The position numbers were made by a program, and so were the translations under genes. 6,420 nt of DNA. Source: CAYSND01 sp964642235. GTDB lineage: Bacteria; Bacteroidota; Bacteroidia; Bacteroidales; UBA932. Positions 1 to 5,666 of the stretch are shown here, piece by piece; position 1 is the first letter of the stretch, and every line of letters begins with the position of its first letter. The notes beneath the pieces are model-generated. The model made no database searches. It had not been told where the DNA came from and saw only the letters and a program-made list of their open reading frames with translations. The stretch covers positions 1 through 6,420 of the forward strand of contig CAZXOP010000112.1 of the NCBI GenBank assembly GCA_964642235.1. The letters are read 5' to 3'.

Positions 1-2
1 CC

Positions 3-20
3 TATAACAATCTGGTTATA
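3..20. repeat. Short inverted repeat downstream of tRNA-Leu
   Basis: TATAAC at 3-8 and GTTATA at 15-20 are perfect complements around a 6-base loop. It lies 24 bases beyond the 3' end of the tRNA gene on the minus strand and could mark the end of the tRNA transcript. The stem is AT-rich and weak, and the bases after it lie outside the window, so a terminator role cannot be judged. The rest of 1-43 holds nothing I recognise. Confidence 0.25.
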
Positions 21-43
21 AGTGCTTTGTTTTTATTTCTTAG

Positions 44-127
44 TACCCGGAGCCGGGGTCGAACCGGCACAGCCTTGCGGCCACTGGTGTTTGAGACCAG
101 CGCGTCTACCGATTCCGCCATCCGGGC
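44..127 (-). tRNA. tRNA-Leu, anticodon CAA (decodes UUG)
   Basis: Read on the minus strand, the gene folds as a class II (long variable arm) tRNA of 84 nt. The acceptor stem pairs GCCCGGA (127-121) with TCCGGGT (51-45), closing on one G-U pair, with A at 44 as discriminator base. The anticodon stem CTGGT/ACCAG encloses the 7-base loop CTCAAAC, placing anticodon CAA at 93-91. The variable arm forms a GCC/GGC stem, and the T stem GCCGG/CCGGC carries a TTCGACC loop. The long variable arm, anticodon and discriminator A all fit leucine. The 3' CCA is not encoded (CTA follows at 43-41), so the nucleotidyltransferase must add it. The gene runs divergently from aroB. Confidence 0.96.
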
Positions 128-152
128 AATGAGTGGTAAACTTTAAGGGTGG

Positions 153-160
153 CAAAGGTA
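153..160 (-). promoter_or_regulatory. Probable -7 box for the tRNA-Leu gene
   Basis: On the minus strand this reads TACCTTTG, an exact match to the Bacteroidota -7 consensus TAnnTTTG. It lies 25 bases before the tRNA 5' end at 127, which would give a short leader of about 15-20 nt. No clear TTTG -33 element is visible at the usual distance upstream, so the call rests on the -7 box and its position. Confidence 0.6.
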
Positions 161-173
161 GTAAATTTTTTAT

Positions 174-181
174 TACATTTG
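174..181 (+). promoter_or_regulatory. Probable -7 box for the aro operon
   Basis: TACATTTG matches the Bacteroidota -7 consensus TAnnTTTG. It ends 24 bases before the ATG at 206, which would give a leader of roughly 15-20 nt. A good -33 TTTG is not visible. This placement argues against the upstream GTG at 149 as the aroB start, because transcription would begin after it. Confidence 0.5.
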
Positions 182-205
182 CAGTCACTTGTTAGAAAAT
201 CTAAT

Positions 206-1273
206 ATGGAGAGTGTAAGAATCAATACTTCTACTGGTGCCTCCAGTATTGTCTATGTCAGAAATAATTTTGATGATTTATTCTCTATACTAAAAGGGAA
301 GGGTGAGGTGGTACTGATTATTGATAAAAATGTCAATGCCCTCTACGGGGAGCTTTTCCCATATAAGAAGATTATTATCGAGGCTTCAGAAAAGAACAAA
401 TCACTTACCACTGTTTCTAATATTATCAGCAAACTAATCTCAATGGAGATTGGTAGAGACACTTTTCTATTGGGTGTCGGCGGGGGGATAACCTCAGATA
501 TTACAGGATTTGTGGCTTCTATATATAAAAGAGGGGTTAATTTTGCTTATGTGGCGACATCTCTCCTATCACAAGTGGATGCTGCTATCGGAGGGAAAAC
601 GGGAGTTAATTATGAGGGGTATAAGAACATAGTCGGGACCATAATACAGCCGGAATTTACATTTGTTAATGTCTCTGTTTTAAGCACATTGCCGGAGAGG
701 GAGTTTTCTGCAGGTCTCTCTGAAATGCTTAAATCTTTTATTATAGCCGATAAAACCAGCTACTCCGGCTGTATAGAGTTTTTTAAAAGGAGCGGCGTTT
801 CGGCAAGATTAGTAGAGGATAAAGAGAAGAGTGAAGAGCTTGGGAGATTTATATTAAGCAGTATAAAAATTAAGAGATGGATCGTGGAGAGAGATGAATT
901 AGAACATGGAGAGAGGAGACTTCTTAATTTGGGGCACACTTTCGGACACGCCATAGAAAAGTGCCTCGAAAATGAGCAGAATATTCTCCACGGAGAGGCG
1001 GTAAGTATGGGAATTATTATTGCTGCCAAAATCTCCGAAAACTTAAATCTTCTCCCAAAAGAGACCTTAAAACAACTCACAAACGACTTTATCTCCTTAG
1101 GACTCCCGGTGGAGCATAATATTAAAATGGATAAACTTTTAGATGCAATTAAAAATGATAAGAAGCGTGAGGGAGATTTTATTAACTTTGTACTTATTCA
1201 GAATATTGGTCAGGCTTTTGTAAGACCTTTATCGTTGAAAGAATTGGAAGATATAGTATATGATTTGTATTAG
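206..1273 (+). CDS. aroB: 3-dehydroquinate synthase
   Basis: AroB is a cytoplasmic, NAD- and divalent-metal-dependent enzyme that converts DAHP to 3-dehydroquinate, the second shikimate step. From the ATG at 206 the protein has 355 residues, normal for the family. The NAD-binding glycine stretch GVGGGITSD is at about 90-98, and SQVDAAIGGKTGVN at about 122-135. The metal ligands appear to be Glu173 (AGLSEMLK), His244 (LGHTFGHAIE) and His262 (LHGEAVSMG). An in-frame GTG at 149 would add 19 residues, but a promoter box lies inside that stretch and the extra residues have no family look, so I chose 206. No strong ribosome binding site precedes the ATG, as is common in Bacteroidota. The gene heads the operon, and its last 14 bases overlap the next gene, suggesting translational coupling. 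It is visibly more AT-rich than aroC and rpsC. Confidence 0.96.
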   Translation: MESVRINTSTGASSIVYVRNNFDDLFSILKGKGEVVLIIDKNVNALYGELFPYKKIIIEASEKNKSLTTVSNIISKLISMEIGRDTFLLGVGGGITSDITGFVASIYKRGVNFAYVATSLLSQVDAAIGGKTGVNYEGYKNIVGTIIQPEFTFVNVSVLSTLPEREFSAGLSEMLKSFIIADKTSYSGCIEFFKRSGVSARLVEDKEKSEELGRFILSSIKIKRWIVERDELEHGERRLLNLGHTFGHAIEKCLENEQNILHGEAVSMGIIIAAKISENLNLLPKETLKQLTNDFISLGLPVEHNIKMDKLLDAIKNDKKREGDFINFVLIQNIGQAFVRPLSLKELEDIVYDLY

Positions 1274-3254
1274 TATTGGTGAACTCTACATAAATGATTG
1301 TCTCAGAGCAGTCAGACTTTGTGAGAAAATCGCAAAGACCTTTCAGAAAAACGGAGGGGTCGGAGTTGTTGTGGAGATACGTCTCGACTTGTGCAAACTT
1401 TCAGAAGATAATGTAAGAACCCTCTTCTCTTCCACCAAGCTCCCCTTGATAGCCACCTGTCGCAGAAAAACCGCCAAATTACTCATAACTGCTTTAGAGG
1501 CAGGAGCATCTTATGTAGATATCGATTTCCACTCCTCCCCAGAACGTCTTAAGGAAGTAACCGACTATGCGAGAAAGAAAAAGGCAAAACTTATCTTTTC
1601 CCACCATGATTATTACGGAACTCCATCGTTGAAGGAGTTAATGAGAAGTTATAATATGGCTGTCGAAGCGGGTGCGGATATTGTAAAAATCTCCACCTCA
1701 GCAGCAAGAATAGAGGATGCAGAGAGGGTATTGTCCCTTTACGACGAAGTTAAAAAACTCCCTAAGAAGAGTCAAAAACCACTTGTTGCGATAGCAATGG
1801 GGGAGATTGGAACTTATACGAGGCTTGAAATTCTAAATAGAGAGGCCCCTTTTAGTTATTGTGCTCTAAATGATCAAAACAAAACCGCAGAAGGACAATT
1901 AACCTACCGCGAGATGTTTGAATACTACCCCAAGGCACTTATTAAAAACGAGATAGAGATTCCATCCTCTAAAAGTGTAGCTCAGAGAGCAATCCTCGCT
2001 GCTGGGCTTGCAAAAGGTGAGAGCGTTTTACACAACTATTCTCGTTGCAGGGACAATGATGTCGCCATTGGGGTTGCTAAACAAGTTGGATGCAAAGTCT
2101 CTATTAATGGAGATCTGGTTGCAATAAGGGGAGATGGTTTCCCTTTTCCAAATCTGAGTGAAGTCACTAAAAACCCCCTTCTTACTACCATAAAGTCCAA
2201 TGATACCCTCTCTCTTTTCGTAGGAGAATCGGGGCTTCTCTCCAGATTATGCATCCCTCTTGCAGCACAAATGGGGAAAAAGGTAACAATCACCGGAGAA
2301 GGAACTCTAATGCGGAGAGAGATGTATGGCTGCAAAGAGGCTCTTGAGCTCTTTGGAGCGAATTGTCTTTTAACTGCTGAAGAGACCCTGCCGGCTGTGG
2401 TAGATGGTCCTCTAATAGGAAAAAAAATTACCATATCGGGTAAAAAAGGCTCACAACTCATCTCCGGACTACTTATGTCGCTCCCCTTATGTAAGAAGAA
2501 CAGTACGCTTATAATCGAAAACGCCACAAGTATCCCATATATCTATCTGACAATCAGCGTTCTTGAAAAATTTGGCATAAAGATAGACTATAAAGAGGAG
2601 GATGGAAACCTTATTTTCAATATAGAAGGGAAACAGGAATATATCCCAACAGAACTTACGATAGAGGGGGACTGGAGCTCTGCTGCTAATTTTATTGTGG
2701 CTGCAGCTATATTCGGAAATATCTCCATTAAGGGGCTAAATTTCGAGTCGTATCAGGCTGATATGGCAATATTGGATGTAATAGAGAGGTGCGGAGCGAA
2801 AGTTACCAAAGAGAAAGGGATACTAACTATTTCAAGATTTTCGCTTACCTCCTTTAATTTTGACGCCACACACTCACCTGATATTTTCCCTATCCTTACC
2901 GTGCTTGCAGCATTCTGTGAGGGGACAAGCTCTATTTCGGGAATAGACAGACTAAGCCATAAAGAGAGTAATCGCACAGAGGCTATATGTCAAGAATTTA
3001 GCAAGATGGGGTTAAATATTAATCTTGAGGGGAACACGATGATTATTGAGGGTAAATCGCTCTCTCGCAGGATGTTGGAGAAAGATTTATTAAAAGGGGG
3101 AACTTACCAATCTTTTAGTGATCATAGAATCGTAATGGCTTTAAGAATAGCCTCTTTAGGGTGTTCAGGACGTGTCTCTATCGATGGTAATAAATGCGTG
3201 GACAAATCCTTTCCTAAGTTCGAGGAGTTTTTCTCATCAGTTACAGAGCATTAA
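1260..3254 (+). CDS. aroD-aroA: Bifunctional type I 3-dehydroquinate dehydratase / EPSP synthase (AroD-AroA fusion)
   Basis: One uninterrupted 664-residue frame joins two shikimate enzymes. Residues 1-222 are a type I (Schiff-base) 3-dehydroquinate dehydratase: Glu39-Ile-Arg41, catalytic His116 in SHHD, Schiff-base Lys143 in ADIVKIS, Arg188 in MGEIGTYTR and Gln213 in AEGQLT. It dehydrates 3-dehydroquinate to 3-dehydroshikimate. From about residue 226 (base 1935) an EPSP synthase follows, joining shikimate-3-phosphate and PEP: Lys238 in PSSKS, Arg243, Arg329, Ser398-Gln399, Asp505, KESNR at 568-572, DHR at 621-623 and Lys649 in DKSFP. Both halves are close to normal family length, with a linker of only a few residues, so neither looks decayed. 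The loop at 322-329 reads GESGLLSR where Escherichia coli has a GNAGTAMR-type loop. The ATG overlaps aroB by 14 bases. Both activities are inferred from conserved residues. Confidence 0.95.
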   Translation: MICISIGELYINDCLRAVRLCEKIAKTFQKNGGVGVVVEIRLDLCKLSEDNVRTLFSSTKLPLIATCRRKTAKLLITALEAGASYVDIDFHSSPERLKEVTDYARKKKAKLIFSHHDYYGTPSLKELMRSYNMAVEAGADIVKISTSAARIEDAERVLSLYDEVKKLPKKSQKPLVAIAMGEIGTYTRLEILNREAPFSYCALNDQNKTAEGQLTYREMFEYYPKALIKNEIEIPSSKSVAQRAILAAGLAKGESVLHNYSRCRDNDVAIGVAKQVGCKVSINGDLVAIRGDGFPFPNLSEVTKNPLLTTIKSNDTLSLFVGESGLLSRLCIPLAAQMGKKVTITGEGTLMRREMYGCKEALELFGANCLLTAEETLPAVVDGPLIGKKITISGKKGSQLISGLLMSLPLCKKNSTLIIENATSIPYIYLTISVLEKFGIKIDYKEEDGNLIFNIEGKQEYIPTELTIEGDWSSAANFIVAAAIFGNISIKGLNFESYQADMAILDVIERCGAKVTKEKGILTISRFSLTSFNFDATHSPDIFPILTVLAAFCEGTSSISGIDRLSHKESNRTEAICQEFSKMGLNINLEGNTMIIEGKSLSRRMLEKDLLKGGTYQSFSDHRIVMALRIASLGCSGRVSIDGNKCVDKSFPKFEEFFSSVTEH

Positions 3255-3258
3255 GACA

Positions 3259-4260
3259 ATGAATATTTTTGGAAATAAATTCAAAATTACCCTTTTCGGG
3301 GCATCTCATGCTCCCGTGGTGGGGGTTCTGATTGAGGGGGTGCCGACCGGGATTCCATTGTCTGTCAATGACTTTGAAGAAGACCTGAAAAGACGCAAAT
3401 CCGGAATCCTGGGTACCACTCCGCGTATAGAGGAGGATATCCCTGAAATTCTTTCCGGAGTTACCGGAATCTGCACTGACGGCACTCCGTTGGTTATTGT
3501 CTTTAAGAACAATAATGTGGCCTCTGCTGATTATGAGAAGTTTCTGGAGACTCCACGCCCGGGGCACGCTGATTTTACTGCCTCGATAAAATACAATTAC
3601 TTCAATGATATCCGCGGAGGTGGGGCGTTCTCCGGAAGAATGACGCTCCCTTTGGTGGCAGCAGGGGTGGTTGCGAAGAAGATTATCTCCCCTATGGAAG
3701 TTTCTGCCCACCTTTCGGAGGCAGGAGGGGTAACTTTCAGTAAATCAGGAACCTCTCCCCTTGAAAACGAAGAGTTCCGCAAACTTCTGGAGAAGACCAT
3801 TGCCGAAGGGGATTCTATAGGAGGAGTAGTAGAGTGCATTTGCAACAATGTTCCTATAGGACTCGGAGCTCCATTTTTTGACTCCCTAGAATCTCAAATT
3901 TCGCACCTCGCCTTTTCAGTTCCCGGTATTCGTGGAATAGAGTTCGGAGATGGTTTTGCGGCAGCAAGGATGAAGGGTTCCGAGCACAATGATTGTTTTA
4001 TAGACAAAGAGGGGCACACCCTTACAAATGGTGCGGGAGGTATTAACGGAGGGATCTCCAATGGGAACCCTATTGTTTTTCGTGTGGCTGCCAAGCCCAC
4101 TTCAAGTATCTCTAAACCTCAGAAAACCTTTAACTTCGTCACAGAAGAGATGGAGATACTGACCATTGAGGGGAGGCATGATGCCTGTTTTGCCCTAAGG
4201 CTCCCGGTGGTCATCGAAGCGGTCGCCGCCTCTGTGCTTTGTGATGCAATTCTCAGGTAG
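3259..4260 (+). CDS. aroC: Chorismate synthase, short form
   Basis: AroC is the FMN-dependent last enzyme of the shikimate pathway and converts EPSP to chorismate. The 333-residue protein shows His17 in GASHAP (usually GESHG), RPGHADFT at 100-107 with the second conserved histidine, DIRGGGAFSGR at 117-127, EGDSIGG at 183-189, KPTSSISKP at 279-287 and GRHDACFAL at 305-313. The family more often has about 350-390 residues and RGGGRSSARE; the GGGxFSGR form and short length resemble, from memory, the clostridial type more than the usual Bacteroides AroC. An in-frame TTG at 3172 would add 29 unrelated residues encoded inside the fusion gene, so I chose the ATG at 3259, four bases after the aroD-aroA stop. 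It is probably the last gene of the operon, since a convergent gene ends 3 bases further on. Confidence 0.95.
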   Translation: MNIFGNKFKITLFGASHAPVVGVLIEGVPTGIPLSVNDFEEDLKRRKSGILGTTPRIEEDIPEILSGVTGICTDGTPLVIVFKNNNVASADYEKFLETPRPGHADFTASIKYNYFNDIRGGGAFSGRMTLPLVAAGVVAKKIISPMEVSAHLSEAGGVTFSKSGTSPLENEEFRKLLEKTIAEGDSIGGVVECICNNVPIGLGAPFFDSLESQISHLAFSVPGIRGIEFGDGFAAARMKGSEHNDCFIDKEGHTLTNGAGGINGGISNGNPIVFRVAAKPTSSISKPQKTFNFVTEEMEILTIEGRHDACFALRLPVVIEAVAASVLCDAILR

Positions 4261-4263
4261 CTT

Positions 4264-5535
4264 TTACTTTATTATCGAAGCAGCAACAACAGTCGCTACC
4301 AATGAGCGAAGTCTCGCCACATTTTTATTGTCCTTTGGATGAACCCTGTTAGTAAGCAGAATAACCGCACATTTGGTATCCATATCTATTACGATGGAAG
4401 TTCCTGTATATCCCGTATGGCATACCGCCTTATGGGATACGAAGAGGTCACCTTTGGTACCGGCTCCGGTTTTATAGTTATCCCAACCGAGTGCCCTCTC
4501 CACAGAGGGGTCATTCTCTTTAGGGTTAGTAATCATGGTTTCGATGGTTAGTGGGGATAAAATCCTCCTTCCGTTTATCTCCCCTCCGTTCATAATGGCA
4601 GCAGCAATAACAGCAAGGTCTTCAGCATTTGAAAAGACCCCTGCATTACCTGAGTTTCCTTGATTAATCACTCTTGCAATAGGGTCGTGCACCTCCCCTA
4701 ATATCGGCAAACCATCAGCTTGCACCTCCGTGGGAGCCACAAGTGAGAGGAAATCGGGGGCAACCGCTGCAAGTGCCTTCTCCCTCTTCCCTTTTTCGGT
4801 AGGGAGGTAGCCGGTATGTCTTAATCCCAAGGCTCCAAAGATATTTTTCTGTGCATATTCATCCAGAGGCATTCCCGTTACATTCTGCAATATATGTTGA
4901 AGGGTTACGAAATTAAGACAGCTATAAGTATATCCTGAGGTAGGTTTATATAACAAAGGGAGCTCCTGACCTATATGTTTAATAAGGGAGTCGGGGGTCG
5001 CCTCCCCATACTTTTTAAGATATGTGGGCATAGTGACGTATGCCTGAATACCTGAGGCGTGGGAGAGTAAATCGACTATTCTTATTTGGGTCTCTTTTTT
5101 AGTTTCGGGGTCTATCCATGGCTTAAATCCGGGTATGTAATAAGAGACGTGGTCTGTCAATCTGATTTTCCCCTGCTCCACAAGCTGCATTATGGAGAGA
5201 GTAGTTCCGACACATTTACTTATGGATGCTAAGTCGAAAATGGTATTTGTGGTCATCGGAACAGTATCAGGCACCACCTGTCTATTCCCATAACTCTTTA
5301 AGTATGCTATCTTTCCATCTTTTACCACAGCCAATACAGCTCCAGGAATCTCATGATCTTTAATAGATTTATTGATGAGAGAATCGACATGAATCAGACG
5401 TGAGGAGCTAAGCCCTACCTTTTCGGGGGCTACCTTTGGCAAGGCCACACTTTTCTGTGCTAAAACTAATGTTGCACTGCTAAAACCTACTGCGACAAGT
5501 AGGAGAGCGATAAAATACCTAAAATTTCTTCTCAT
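4264..5535 (-). CDS. Secreted serine hydrolase, beta-lactamase / penicillin-binding-protein fold (class C, S12-like)
   Basis: The 423-residue protein has a basic N-terminus, a hydrophobic stretch at about 7-24 and a likely signal peptidase I site after Ala26 (VLA-Q), so it should be exported to the periplasm. No lipobox cysteine is present. The SxxK motif SISK at 104-107 supplies the nucleophile Ser104 and Lys107. Tyr204 in YSCLN is the likely second-motif tyrosine, although the third position is Cys, not the Asn of the classical YxN. HTG at 373-375 takes the place of KTG. This family includes AmpC-type beta-lactamases, D-alanyl-D-alanine peptidases and esterases, and the substrate cannot be told from sequence. 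Resistance should not be assumed. The ATG at 5535 follows a good -7 box and a terminator, so it is probably a single-gene unit, ending 3 bases from aroC. Confidence 0.9.
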   Translation of the reverse strand: MRRNFRYFIALLLVAVGFSSATLVLAQKSVALPKVAPEKVGLSSSRLIHVDSLINKSIKDHEIPGAVLAVVKDGKIAYLKSYGNRQVVPDTVPMTTNTIFDLASISKCVGTTLSIMQLVEQGKIRLTDHVSYYIPGFKPWIDPETKKETQIRIVDLLSHASGIQAYVTMPTYLKKYGEATPDSLIKHIGQELPLLYKPTSGYTYSCLNFVTLQHILQNVTGMPLDEYAQKNIFGALGLRHTGYLPTEKGKREKALAAVAPDFLSLVAPTEVQADGLPILGEVHDPIARVINQGNSGNAGVFSNAEDLAVIAAAIMNGGEINGRRILSPLTIETMITNPKENDPSVERALGWDNYKTGAGTKGDLFVSHKAVCHTGYTGTSIVIDMDTKCAVILLTNRVHPKDNKNVARLRSLVATVVAASIIK

Positions 5536-5561
5536 AATGTTTATAGATTAACAAATCCCCT

Positions 5562-5569
5562 CAAAGTTA
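5562..5569 (-). promoter_or_regulatory. Probable -7 box for the serine hydrolase gene
   Basis: On the minus strand this reads TAACTTTG, an exact match to the Bacteroidota consensus TAnnTTTG, 26 bases before the ATG at 5535. The expected -33 zone falls around the T-run of the rpsC terminator (TTTAG), with no perfect TTTG. The short leader and the terminator just upstream support a separate transcript for the hydrolase. Confidence 0.6.
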
Positions 5570-5588
5570 AATATTTTTGGGACACACT

Positions 5589-5614
5589 AAAAAAAAGAGG
5601 CTTAAAAAGCCTCT
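5589..5614 (-). terminator. Rho-independent terminator after rpsC
   Basis: On the minus strand AGAGGCTT (5614-5607) pairs perfectly with AAGCCTCT (5603-5596) around a 3-base TTT loop, followed by seven further T residues (5595-5589). It lies 52 bases past the rpsC stop and should end the rpsC transcript before the hydrolase promoter. The plus-strand side also has a T-rich run (5616-5623, broken by one C), so it could work weakly in the other direction. Confidence 0.92.
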
Positions 5615-5626
5615 CTTCTTTTTGGG

Positions 5627-5660
5627 ATTGCGTGGATTGCGAGTGAGTCCGCAACGCAAT
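5627..5660. repeat. Palindromic, REP-like element between the rpsC stop and its terminator
   Basis: ATTGCGT (5627-5633) and ACGCAAT (5654-5660) form a perfect 7-bp stem. Inside it TGCG (5638-5641 region) and CGCA (5650-5653 region) can extend the fold past a 4-base bulge, leaving a 7-8 base loop. The minus strand begins GTCATTGCG and ends GCAATCC, like the dispersed palindromes with CATTGCG and GCAATCC ends that I recall from many bacterial genomes. One copy cannot prove it is dispersed. It may instead be an mRNA 3'-end stabilising hairpin. Confidence 0.5.
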
Positions 5661-5666
5661 GACATT

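Larger units (their letters stand above)
152..182. repeat. Imperfect palindrome spanning the divergent promoter region
   Basis: The 14 bases at 152-165 match the reverse complement of 169-182 at 12 of 14 positions, around the 3-base centre TTT (166-168). Each arm carries one TAnnTTTG box pointing outwards, so the symmetry follows from two back-to-back promoters. It could also form a binding site for a dimeric regulator. The sequence shows only the symmetry; a regulatory role is inference. Confidence 0.6.

Noticed and set aside
149..205. GTG at 149 as the aroB start, adding 19 residues
   Set aside because: The -7 box at 174-181 falls inside it, the added residues do not resemble a dehydroquinate synthase N-terminus, and the ATG at 206 gives a normal family length.
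1900..1960. The AroD-AroA fusion as a sequencing or frameshift artefact
   Set aside because: The frame is continuous for 664 codons and both domains are complete through the short linker; a chance indel would not leave two intact, in-frame domains with no stop.
2036..2527. Minus-strand open frame opposite the EPSP synthase domain
   Set aside because: It is antisense to a well-supported gene, shows no recognisable domain, and has no promoter box or operon partner.
3172..3258. TTG at 3172 as the aroC start
   Set aside because: It would add 29 non-homologous residues encoded inside the aroD-aroA frame; the ATG at 3259 begins directly with the conserved AroC N-terminus.
4306..4326. Small hairpin GCGA/TCGC followed by a T-run as an aroC terminator
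   Set aside because: The stem has only 4 bp, the T-run starts several bases after it, and it lies inside the hydrolase coding sequence.
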